Shown: in pieces, positions 1-10,901 of the stretch
Position numbering within the stretch: the first letter of the stretch is position 1
Layout: every line of letters starts with the position of its first letter
NCBI GenBank assembly: GCA_002224055.1
Contig: AZLU01000032.1
Location: 76,374 to 140,373 of the forward strand
Length of the DNA stretch: 64,000 nucleotides
From: Pezizomycotina sp. ARF18
Lineage: Eukaryota > Ascomycota
Reading direction: 5' to 3'
Translations under genes and position numbers: made by a program
Notes under the pieces: generated by a model
What the model was told of the DNA's origin: nothing
The model's input: only the letters and a program-made list of their open reading frames with translations
Database searches by the model: none

Positions 1-1111
1 GGAGGAGGTGGAGGGCGGAGAATTGAGGGGGTTCGGTTTGTTTGTTTTTCTCTTTCTGCAGAAATATACCGTTAGCTCCAAACACGAAAATCATAGCATG
101 GAGAGAAGGTAATTGAATATAAGTGGGGGGGGGGAGAAACTTACCTTCTTCAGCTTCTCAATAGCCTTCTCCATCTGCGCCTTGCTCCCCCTCGACTTCT
201 TATTGATCATCGCCTGGTGCTTCAACTTCCCCAGCGTCTGCCTGTAATCCACATCCTCATCGTCGCTATCCTCCGCCTCCTCCATCTCCTTATCGATCCC
301 CAAAAGACCTAACGCCCCCACACCACTTCGGACTAACGCTCAGACTTGCCTCCTTCATAATCTCCACCGTGCGCGCATCGTCCCATATCCCCTCTTCCAA
401 AACTCCGCGTGAGCTTAACAGCCCACACCCATCCGTGGATCCCAAATCGCCCTTCCCGCTTCAACGAGGTTAAACAACACCGCCTTGCAGTCTTATTCAA
501 TTTATGGTTCTTGCTCCGATTTATTCGCATTCCTAACATCAGATTACGATGCTTGTATAGACTTGGGTCCGGAGTTACTTTACTCGTCGTCGCCGTAAGC
601 ACCGGAAAAGCGTCTGTAATAAAAAGTCGATTCGATGACTTCTTTGTTGCGTAGGAGCACGAGCGCTGTACTACTTTCTCCGTAATTCCGGTTCGGGGTG
701 CTGTGGTGCGCGGAGAGCAGGCGCGAGATCGTGCGGGAATTGCGGAGGTTAGGTCGGGTAGCAGTTCGCGACGTTGGATACGAAGCCGACGAGCTCGGAG
801 AAGGCTTCGGGATTGGGTTGCCGTCGGAGGGTTGCAGCATGAAGATGTCGCGCTGGGATTCGTAGTGGCGGTACTGCAGGATGAACTCTTCGCCGGTAGG
901 AGCTGTTTTGCGTAGTGTGTCAGTAGAGTTGCTGGGTGGGCCATTGGGTTGGAGTGTAGAGGTGACCTACGGAGGACTCTGCGGACGAGGTTCTGCAGCA
1001 TTGGTCTGCGGAAGATGTAGCGGTTAGCAGATGTCGCACAGCATCAGTGTGCAGGACTTGTAGCTTACAGGTTCGCCAGCTTGACAAGGCAGCGCGCTTT
1101 CTTTTCGCCAT
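1..1111 (-). CDS. SDA1: SDA1 family protein, 5' part (runs off left edge)
   Basis: This is the N-terminal part of SDA1, a nuclear protein needed for 60S ribosomal subunit maturation and export and first linked to actin organisation in yeast. The start is the ATG at 1111 (MAKRK...). Exon 1 (1111-1069) splices at a GT-AG intron (1068-1006, branch TGCTAAC) to LPMLQNLVRR. A second intron covers roughly 970-903. The long exon (902-145) carries EEFILQYRHYESQRDIFMLQ, ALVLLRNKEVI and DYRQTLGKLKHQAMINKK, all typical of the family. A third intron (144-56, GTAAGT...CTGCAG) leads to TEPPQFSALHLL at the edge. The frame shifts by one base at several points (near 1085, in the RRDPP stretch near 975, and two or three times between 800 and 620), yet the protein stays conserved throughout. 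SDA1 is essential in yeast, so sequence error is likelier than decay. It is divergent from PDE1. Confidence 0.9.
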
Positions 1112-1332
1112 GTTCGGATGTACTCAGTAGGCAGAAGTGAATGGCGATTCGGGAATGATGGTGTTTTACGCTTGCGATGTACGTTGTCGCGATTAGAGTG
1201 GTCGATGTTACTCTCTGAAACAACTTGTGGAGTTCGGCTATCCGAGAATTTTTCCTGCCGATCGAAAATTTTCCGCCGCAAAGATAATTTCTTTTCTTTT
1301 TCTTGGTTGGGGCTGTTTTTAAGATGCGGCTC

Positions 1333-4224
1333 AAAAAAAAAAAAAAAAAAAAAAAACCCTTGAATCCATACGTTTGAGAGCCTCACAACCACAACCGCCC
1401 TTTCATGATCAAACAATCAAAGACGATCGCGCGGCAAAACCAATTACAATCTCTTCCAAACATCTCGAAAACTCCTCAGTCACGGACACAGCTATCCTGC
1501 TCATTACAGTCATTTTGGAAACTCTGCAAACAGAAAGCTCCCGTATGGTGCTGTGGTCAAAGGGCCTGATCCCGCATGCAAGAAATAAGATAAATCTGGA
1601 GCACATAGGGAAGTATATCAAATCACTTCCTCTTAAGCGATATATATGTTACTATTAAGGAAACAGGCAGAGATAATGTAACACAAAGATGAAGAAAAGA
1701 AACCCGGGTTGACGTTTACGGATCGCCGACGCAAACTTATCGTCTTTATCGCATTCAGAGCAACTGCCGGATAACATTTGTGTCACCGGGTTACAAGATC
1801 GCAACGAGACAGGGAATAGGAAATACCCAAGCAAATGGTTGCGAGAAACAATCCGTTCGTCGTTGCGAAGGCAGACAAGAGCTCCGGCGGGAAATTAAAG
1901 ACAAGGCATAAGCTTGTAATGTCGCAAATGACAATTTCATCTCGGATTCGCTACGAAGAGGTCACCCACCTTTTTTTTTTTCTTCGTCTGATAAGGGAAA
2001 TCATCATGAGCGATATTTTGTTTTGGGAGCATTTCAAGCTAAATATTGTGGGACGTCGCTATCAGACGTATCAAAATTTTTTTGTGACGGCGGTTGTTTC
2101 GTGGCCCAGCGGGAGTTTCCGTTCTACTCAATCCACGCAGGTATGTCGCAACACTCCACCCACCTCTGCCAGGGGTTCTCCTTTGAGCTGGAGCGGATTT
2201 CTGGATACAGTATATCCGTAAGAGCTATTAAAAAAATTAAAAAAAAAAAAAAAAAAGGTCTCCCCTGTTTATCCTGCAATATTTGAGGCTCTTCCTCAAA
2301 TGGTCCTATTATCGGCATTGCATGCAAGTTCCCAGCAAAAATGCTAATTTCCACAGTCCGATCTTTCTAGGAGCTCTTGTTTCCTTTTTTCGTTCGGTTT
2401 CATTGCATACGGTACGGATTACCTGCGTGCCGTCTGTACACGTGTTACCCGTTTTAGTTGTGCAGTTAGAAGCACGGACCCGCTGTCTTGAAGTAGAAAG
2501 CAGAGAGAAGATCGCGCAACGCTTAATTTCAAAAAAAAAAAAAAAAAAAAAATCAAGTTCTGTTACTGTACCATCTATCTTCACGATGAAATGAGCGAAC
2601 AAAACAGCAATAAGCAGTAGCGGGCGCTAATCAAGGATTTTCGTACATCCTCTTCGCAAAAAGAAGATCGTTGGAATATGGTCCGTACGACATCGGAAGA
2701 AGATATACACCTTAACAAGATAACCGAATAAATCTTCGCACGCAATGGTGAGTCCGTTCCAATCCCAGCAGACAATCCGCGAGCAATTACGAGAAACCAC
2801 ACAGTGAGGCTTTCCTGAGGTGACGCCTTTCCTCCTCCGCGGAGATATATTGTTTTAGAAGGTAATAAAGTGATTTTGGTTTTAACATGGACGAGATATA
2901 TCCGAGGGAAAGCATATCCGTTCTCGTTTTGCAGATATTGTTCGCTGTTGAAGAGGAAATCAACAGACCTAAGTAATTTTGGGTCAAGTTCCTGGAGGTT
3001 TCTCGAGAACGATCCGCCGAACTCAATCTCAACGCCACCTCCCCAGAACCAACCATGTTGTCTTATATTCTGGGACTGGCCCATTGCTGCCATTAACGGA
3101 ACTTTCCGGTTACTTACTGTCGAGGATTCATGTATGTGCTTGTGTTCAGAGTTGCCCACGCCCAATGCGACTGACCCGAACGGTGCGACGGTAACCATGA
3201 CGGGCAGGCAAGATGTCTTCGACCCGACAAGCCCGAACTATGGTCGATGCGAGGTATCGAGACAATCAGTGGCGTTCCCCACATTTATATCCGTATACGA
3301 CCCTTTCCGCCGTGGGGATGTTTAGATCGCGAGAATTTTTTTTTTTCCCTTTTCCTCTTTCCTTCCCAGTACCTTCCACCTTCATTTCACCTTTCCACAT
3401 TTTTTTTTCTCCTTTGATCCCCCGCCTTTTTTTTTTTTTTTTTTTTTTTTTAGTGGACCTACTTCGAATAACGAGCTCTCTTCACTTGTTTCTTTTTCTT
3501 TGGTAAGTCTCTATGTAGGTGAACGACGTAGTAGACCGCGAACGGTAGTGTGCTACCATTCTCACGGACCCGGTGCTTGCGAGATTCCTAGATTCACTAT
3601 ACTTAATAAGGGTCCTTGCGCTCGCCGAAAAAAAAAAAAAAAAGAAAGAAAAAATAGGGAATTTTTTCCTCCCTTTAAACGGCGCATGTGGAGCATACGC
3701 ATAGATCGAAGTGCAGCGTGGATCGAATCGGTTTCCTGTATACGCTGCTGTTGTTGATGCTTTGAACGGACTGGTGCTACTATTAGTGCCGCTGCAGACG
3801 GCGGATACTGCTGTTCGATATCGATACTACTATGTCTATGCCACCTGACGCCGGTGCTGATACCTCTCCTCAGTCGTGTAATCTACGCCGCTGTCGTCGT
3901 TTGCTGATACTATTGCGGATGGCGTTGAAAGCCGTTGATGATGTTTGATATTGCTGCAGCGTCGACGGCGTTGTGAAATGGCCATAGAAATTGTCTCATC
4001 TGGCGGATACTACCATTTGGCATCATAATGCGTTCTCTTTTTTTGGCTTTTTTTTTTTTTGGGTTTAGGTTTTTTTTTTTTTTTTAATCTTTTCGTGCCT
4101 AGATCGAGATCGCTTCAGCGAATCATGCGAGATCCGATCTGGCTCGTTCCTCCGATCTGAACACTTTAAATGGCCCCATTTTTATTGCTAGTCAGGGCAA
4201 AGAAAAAAAAAAAAAAAAAAAAAA
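1333..4224. repeat. Cluster of long A or T mononucleotide tracts
   Basis: Pure runs seen here include A24 (1333-1356), A18 (2239-2256), A22 (2531-2552), T25 (3427-3451) and A22 (4203-4224), with several shorter runs of 10-16 nearby. They occur in both orientations. I see no LINE or SINE body or flanking target-site duplication next to them, so they are not obvious retroposon tails. Comparable runs recur at 34474-34495 and 34629-34651. Confidence 0.9.
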
Positions 4225-6305
4225 GAAACCCACTCCCCAATTGAAAGAAACTTCCTCCCCCAATCAAACCCTCCCTCAGTTCCTTCCAGTTCTATCCTCA
4301 TACTCCTCAGCATCATCACCAACTCTCCTCTCCAACATCAATATAAAACCTCATGACAAATAAGCAAACGTCAGCAATCAACTACAAGGCTCTTTCTCCA
4401 TCTCCCCTCTCCTGGGATTCGTTGCATATTCCCTGTCATTAATCATTTGTGGATATTCGCGTCCCTTCGTTTCCCTTTTTATATTTTCTTTTTCCTTCTC
4501 TGCTCTCGTCTGGCAGTATTTGGCGCCAGCGTTCGGATACTGAAAAGGCAAGTATCCCCCACACCGCACGGGGCACGACCCAGGCGCTCCTGGCTTGCTT
4601 GCTTATCACACGATCTCAACGAGAAGGAGACACGGAGGGGGGACACGGAGAACGTCCTGTACTAACGTTTAGCCTTGAAAGCGGTTTGTCCCCATCATTG
4701 ATCATATCAGTCGAATGCCCCTAAACCTCCTTTGGCGATGGCTCTACCGTTCTTCTCACCGATAAACACACATCCTGGTTTAACTCAAATCGCCAACATT
4801 CGCAATACCATACTACCATGCACGCTCAGGCACCTGTGGACCGTCCACTTAATTTTAAAAAAAAAAATCGCAGGATTGGTCGTACGCCGAAAAAAAAAAA
4901 AAAAGGCGCCTAGAAGGGGTCCGTACAAAAAAAAGGGGAGCAATTATGAGCTCTTTTTTTTTTTTTATTCATGAGCTGCATGTTTTAAACGATATAAAGG
5001 GATTGCAACATCGCATAGATGCGCTATTGCTAACAGTTCCTGCTCTTTTTCTTTCGAACGTTTTTACTTTTTAATTTTACGTCCAAGGCAAATAAAAAGG
5101 GTGTCGCATTACGATCTGCTGTTTTGGGTGGGTTGAATAGCAAGCTTAGAATAAACAGCATCGGATATCCTATCAGACAAAAGATCTTCTCTGCCAAATC
5201 TCAACGTCTAACGTTGCATTGGATATTTCTCTTTCCAAAGACATTCCTCCCTTATCCCTTGCTAGCGCATTCTTCGCCTTGCCAGGTCCGACAAAACTTG
5301 TTTTTTAACCTTCTTTCTTTGGGGGGCTCCCTTGGTAAGAATTCCATGTGTCTGGGCTTCTCTCATTCGCCTGACTCAGGTCACCGAGTCCCTTGGTCCG
5401 TCGTCTCTTTCGCCCAGTCCCTAAACGACAAATTCTACCTAAGGCTCGAAACTTTGCTGACTCTCATCTGACTCTCGTGGCTGTTTTCGGCAGGCTTACC
5501 CTACTTTAGGTGTCGATCGCTGACGGACGTCCATTTATTAATTATACGAACATTTACACGAGGAATTTTAGGTTGTTCTCCGTGCTTTCGCCAATCTGCC
5601 AATCCGAGCGCTTTTCCTGGAATTCTGCACATTTGTTTTTTTTTATTTTTCTGCACCTTTGCGATCTCTTCGCAGTTTTCTCCCAGTCCCACTTCTTCTT
5701 TCCCCACTCAAACAAGAAATACCGACAGTTTTCTTTTTAACAACGCCTAACCTTGCCCACACCGTCGCTGTTTTATCCAATCGCGACGCGGCAGTCAAAG
5801 TCTAAACGTTCGTCCTCGTTCAAAATTGCCGAATAATTGGGCGGGTTCATCTCCTCCATCGTGCACCGACTTGGCAGACTTCTCGCTCTGAGTAACTGCA
5901 TATTCTTTTTGATCACCAGGGTGGTGCTACTCGGTTTCGCCTTGAAGACTGAAGGAGTAGGAAAGGTGAGTTTTTATCTATTTATTTTATTTATTTCCGG
6001 TTCTTGTTTGCTGTACTATATACTATACCACTATTTCCCTCTCTTACTTTTGTTTTTGTTTCTAAACCCAGGATCTTTATTTCTTTTTTATTCTCCCGTT
6101 ACGAAATCGCGATCGTATCTCTTACTTTTTTTTCTTTTCTTTGCTTTTCTTTCTTTTTCGATCAACTGCTTCCTGCAAGAACCCACACGCGCACAAGCTC
6201 ATTTTTTTTATTTTATTTAATTGTTTTTGATCCTTAACCGACAGACCTATGTGTGGATACTTCTGGTGCCCATTCCTCTTTCAAACGTTCGCAGCCCACT
6301 TCACA

Positions 6306-6313
6306 TATATAAA
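6306..6313 (+). promoter_or_regulatory. TATA-like element upstream of PDE1
   Basis: TATATAAA lies about 1.2 kb upstream of the proposed PDE1 start and is followed by a pyrimidine-rich stretch. A second TATAAAA-like site lies near 4,340. Either could be a promoter element for a transcript with a long leader. This is a sequence match only, with no start-site evidence. Confidence 0.2.
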
Positions 6314-7491
6314 GCACGTCTACTTCCTTCTTGCCTCTATATGCATATATTTTCCCGGCTTGCTTGCGTATTTTGAAGAATAATTTTTGATCTTATACAT
6401 ATATTTCTCTCTACAACTGTTTACGGAAATATTGCTCTCCTTTTTCATTCTTTCCCCTTGGTCGTGCTCTATTTTTTTTCCATTTGATCTCTCTCTCGCG
6501 CGCAACTATACTATTTTTGTCTTTTCTGCTTGCGGATCTAGTCTCAAAGCCTCGTGTCCCCGCCGCACCCAAGTCCCGATTGCTCTATTTATTTCCTGCC
6601 AGTCCTGTACCCCGTTTCAAAAATTCTATAAAGCACACTCAGGCCCAGAATCTCACGCTATATGTTACTTATTACCACCTCGACCCACTCTCACTCTTAT
6701 CGTTTTTTCTCTTCTTTATTTCATCCCCTCCTCATGATCGTTTCCAAAACTGCTGGCTGGATTTCTTTGAGTATGTAGATGACCCTCTAATCGCCCGAGT
6801 TTTGTTATATTCTTATTCTTCCCCATCCTTTTTCGGAATAGCAAATTTGTTTGCTTTTTGCCGTCTTTGTTACAGATCCTGGCGTTTGTCGTTTTCTCGC
6901 CTCCTAACTGGCTGTGTTCCGCCAACAATTTCTCGATCCTATCGTTTCTATCAGGAGCTCGCACTTACCCACTATCGTTTATTGCCTCCCCAGAGAGAGA
7001 GGAGAGGAAGATAAAAAGAAAAGCTTATCCGTTCTTCTTTTTATTCATTCTCTCTTCTTGCTTTTTGAATATTTATTATTCTTTCCCTTCTCCAGCAGGA
7101 CGGTTCATTCCGATTATTCGAAACGATATCGCGATAGACACACGACGCCTCCGGCATTCCAACAGCCCCCTACTTCCCTAAAACCTTAACAGCTGAAACT
7201 CTAATCGCTGAAAGTTGGATAAAGGAAATCGAGAAAAACGAACACCCCCAACAAAGCAGACCATTATTTTTTCGAATTGGAAGATTTATAAACTTTGTTT
7301 AACCCCGGAAGATAACCAAAAGTTCCTGGACCGTGATAGTTCCGAAAATCGAAGCCAACCTTTTTTTTTTTCACTCTGAGCCTCTCCCTTTAGCATCGTC
7401 GAATTCCTTTGCTCTCGCAATTCCTCTCCCTATTTCGTCTCGCCGCCCCTTTTCTAAGTCCACCGCATCGTCTATCGTTCGAAATCTGTAC

Positions 7492-7559
7492 ATGAATCCA
7501 CAAGAAAATCCAGCTTCCAGGTTATTACGCTGGTAAGTTATATATTTACTTTCTTTCCT

Positions 7560-7601
<42 letters not shown>

Positions 7602-9600
7602 CTTTGATTCCGCGCGGAAACGGATGACGTTGGATGCTCGGAGATGAGGTATGGGTCTTTACTGGGATTAAACCTCCGCGATAATATTTTTTTTGTGTTA
7701 TCATCCTCACTCCACTTCTCCGCAAACCCCATGAACCAATCCCAGAGAGACAAAGATATTTTATACGGAAGGGATTGGATAGGGATAGCAATTTTCATTG
7801 TTCCTCGGCTCGCTTTGGATGGTTGTTCCGCGCAAAGTGATGAAGATGGAGATGAATGCCTCTGTCGAGATGTTCTTTTCGGCCAACTTTTCGCTCACAT
7901 GATACTGTCGAGTTGATGAGGCAGATTTCTTTGACGTCTATCTCCTGGAGGAAGATCTTATCGTGATTTTTTGGATTTCGAGCTTTCAGTGGAAGACGAA
8001 AATTCGTCCCATCTTTTTCACCTTCGAGCTTTTGTTTTGGTTGCCTAACGTTTTCTAATCCTTGTAGGGGCCAGCGGCGGACCAAGCGAAGAAGGGGTTA
8101 CCGGCTTTCTAGTCAAGTCAACATCAACGCCATGGAGTCGGGGTTCCATCCTCGCTTTCGATGCGGGCACGCATCTCGCCGGAATAACTAAGATCCTTGA
8201 GAAACATCCCCTTCCAACCCACGACACCTACGACACCAAACTCCTCACCCGGCCAAAGAGCCTCGAACGCATCCCTCCACGCCGTCCTCGGACACCACCT
8301 CAGCGTGAAACGTGGCCCTTCGTATTACTCCCACTTCCAAGGCGTGGACCTACCCCACAAGACGGCCGAAGCCAATGCGATGTGGATCGTGCGCCACCTC
8401 GTCGGCGCTTACTGCATTACGCACCCCCACCTCGATCACTCGCGGTTTGGTCATCAACACTGCCGGTTTCTCCCCAAAAGACCGCCGAAGATCATCGCGG
8501 GACTACCCAGCACGATAGACGCCATCAAGCATCACATATTCAACGACGTTATCTGGCCGAACCTCAGCGACGAGGGCAACGGCGTCGGCTTCATAACGTA
8601 CAAGAGGCTCATCGACTCCAGCATAATATCGGGCAAGATAGACTACAAGGAGATCGTACCGGGCTTGAGCGTGCAGGCGTGGCCGCTGAGCCACGGTCAC
8701 TGCATGAGGGCTCACATGCACCGCGGTAGCGATGCGGGCATACCCCCAGCGCGCTCGGCGCGCACACGCGGCAGGTCGGCTGCGGCACCCACCTGAGCCC
8801 GGCGGCATCGGCCACGGCGAGCGCCTCGCGATGAAGCGAAAGTGCGTCTACGACTCTCCTGCTTCTTCATCCGCGACGACGCCACGGGGCGGGAGATACT
8901 CATGTTCGGCGACGTCGAACCGGACTCCGTTTCGATATCGTTACCGCCGTAACCTCCCCGTCTGGATATACGCCGCGGAGAAGATACAGCAGGGCACGCT
9001 GACGACGATATTCATAGAGTGCTCGTTCGACCTTAACCATCCCGACGCGTTCCTCTTCGGGCACCTCTCGCCGAGGCATTTGATCGACGAGCTGCAGGTG
9101 CTTGCATCGAAGGTCAAGATCTTCCGCGAGAAGTTCGAATCGAGCCGCGGCATGATGGCGAAGAAGCGGCGGACGGGCGACTTAAGCGGCGTATTTAACC
9201 CGTCGAATCCGTTCGAAGAAAGTTTTTCGGGGCGGTCTAGTCCCGCACGGCAGAACAGCATGGACCCGGAATCGCCACGATCGCCGAGGGATATGGATGG
9301 CGTGCAGTACGAGCCGCAGCTGATACGGAAGCACTCCGGCGTAAAACGGCGGTACGAGGAGGCGGGCGTGACGTCGGATCCCGGACCGGGTTATCGAATC
9401 GGGAGTTAAAGAGCTTGAAGGCCTGCATATTGTCATCATCCACGTTAAGAGCGATTTCAACGACGACAGGGACGTCCGGCAGAGTATATTGAGCAATCTG
9501 AAGAAGTTGGAGGCGCAGGCTGAACTGGGGTGCACGTTTGAGATTGCGGTGGGCGAGGATCGCATTTCTGCTAGTAGAACGTGGACAAATGTGATTTTTC
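7492..9600 (+). CDS. PDE1: Class II (low-affinity) 3',5'-cyclic-nucleotide phosphodiesterase
   Basis: This enzyme hydrolyses cAMP to AMP and damps PKA signalling; it is the PDE1 (PdeA) type of fungi, with a metallo-beta-lactamase-like fold. The proposed exon 1 (7492-7532) starts MNPQENPA and, allowing one base, reads LQVITL. The GTAAGT donor at 7533 pairs with the TAG acceptor at 8067, and exon 2 opens GASGGPSEEGVTGFLVKS, a classic N-terminus. The class signature THPHLDH lies at 8419-8439, followed by GLVINTAGFSPKDR and the well-conserved AGLPSTIDAIKHHIFNDVIW. Later blocks include LSHGHC, EILMFGDVEPDSVS, NLPVWIYAAEKIQQGTLTTI and FGHLSPRHLIDEL. A variable Ser/Pro-rich insert (about 9,140-9,350) precedes the last strand GLHIVIIHVKSDF and AELGCTFEIAVGE; the stop is near 9,562-9,600. 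One-base losses are seen at DHLAGL, KDRPK and several later sites, mostly in C or G runs. Confidence 0.9.
7562..7601. repeat. T28A12 palindromic homopolymer junction in PDE1 intron 1
   Basis: About 28 T are followed directly by about 12 A inside the proposed first intron of PDE1, shortly after its GTAAGT donor. The junction can fold into an A/T hairpin. Exact lengths are unreliable if the assembly has homopolymer errors. Confidence 0.85.
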
Positions 9601-10901
9601 ATCCTACCCCTCTTTTGTCATTCGCGATCCGATGCTCTTTTCTCTATCTCTCTCTTTTTTTTCTTTTTTTTTTTTTTTTGGTTACGATCTTACCGCGTTC
9701 ACGAACGTTGGACGTGTCTTCACCATCAACTTTTTTCATCTAGCATTTCGGACAATCTAGCAATTTTCTCCATTATTTTTTACGCTACATACATCTTTTT
9801 TCTTTTTCTTGGAACAACAGTTACAACAATTCATTTTCGTTCACATTACTGCTTTTCTTCATCGTTCGAGTTGCAACGTTGAGTGATTACACATCGGGAA
9901 GAACCTTTCCAGGAGTTTCGTTTAGTGTTTCATTTCTTTTTCTACGTTTTTGTAATGGATTACCCTATCTTTCTTTTCGCTCGTCATCATCACCTTTACA
10001 TCTTTCTCTTACATTCATGTATGATTTTTCTTCTGTCTCTTTTTCATTTTGCCTTATCCTGGGACTTTTTCGTTTTCTTATAATTGATTTGTCAAAAATG
10101 GCGATATCAACGGTCGGCGTACTTCTTTTTTCGTTTCTTTCGCTTTCGTGATTACTCATTATCTTCTTTGGCTTTCGTAGCATTTCTTTGATATCATATC
10201 ACGGATTATTTTATATTTTTTTTTGTATTTTTAAAAAGAAAAAGAACGATTTTCATTTATGACTTGAGAATGAAAAGGACAGCGTGCTTGTTGCTTTAAG
10301 ATGACCTTGATGCTCTGCATATATATCGGAGATACAAAGTTTTGCTCATGGTAATAATGATTGACCTACGCTCCAAAGACAACAGAAAAGGGTGACCTCT
10401 CGCCCCTAAAAAGTTCGAAACTACTGCGTGGTGGAACAGCGGAAATGAGTATTAGGAACATTGGTGTCTTGAATGCGCAATAAATAATGGCTAACTGCGC
10501 AGGCACCAAAATATATGTATTCACGCTTTTTTAAAATATGTGCTTAGGTATATAACATTTTTATATCTTCGATTTTTTATATACATATAATATCCCTTTC
10601 GCATTTTTGTATTTTAAGTGTATTGCTAAGGAAATCTTCAAGCGCATTTTCATGAATTCAAGTGTATTTTTAATGGTATTTTATAAGTGTATTGTGAACT
10701 TGTATCGTTTTATATTTTGCCCCCATGGGCCAAAATTAATATTAGCCTGGTACGATGTATCTTCGTATATTTATAAAATATATTTCCCTTCTACGTATAC
10801 TGTATGGGATTTATCGAATTGGCAAATTCATAGATTTCTTGAAGAGATCGCGAGCAAAGGAGAAAATAGTAGATTGCAATCTATCTACAGTCGCAATATC
10901 T
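9601..10901. other. T-rich spacer between PDE1 and the STAND gene
   Basis: Plus-strand T-rich sequence with no recognisable gene. The first few hundred bases are probably the PDE1 3' untranslated region. It is followed by AT-rich sequence with TATATACATATA-like stretches around 10,540-10,600. This marks the boundary between conserved and accessory DNA. Confidence 0.6.

Larger units (their letters stand above)
1112..7491. other. 6.4-kb intergenic region between divergent SDA1 and PDE1
   Basis: No convincing gene was found between the two start codons. The stretch holds many long A or T runs, and from about 5,560 to 7,100 the plus strand is strongly pyrimidine-rich (TTCTTTCTTT-like). A 205-codon minus-strand open frame (3198-2581) starts with ATG and has a GTAAGT donor-like site after about 27 codons, but I recognise no family and its composition looks like read-through of spacer. 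The part nearest PDE1 is probably its promoter and 5' untranslated region; pyrimidine-rich leaders are common in filamentous fungi. Around 3,760-4,020 there is a loose GCTGATACT-like trinucleotide-flavoured stretch without clear periodicity. Confidence 0.6.

Noticed and set aside
2581-3198. 205-codon minus-strand open frame as a gene
   Set aside because: No family resemblance, spacer-like composition and overlap with equally long frames on the other strand; mentioned only within the intergenic entry.
1333-4224. Long A tracts as LINE/SINE or retrogene tails
   Set aside because: They occur in both orientations with no element body, no reverse-transcriptase-like frame and no target-site duplication beside them.
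5837-6237. Hydrophobic plus-strand frames as a small membrane protein
   Set aside because: The hydrophobicity comes from T-rich DNA (Phe/Leu/Ser codons), the frame opens at TTG, and the two overlapping frames look alike.
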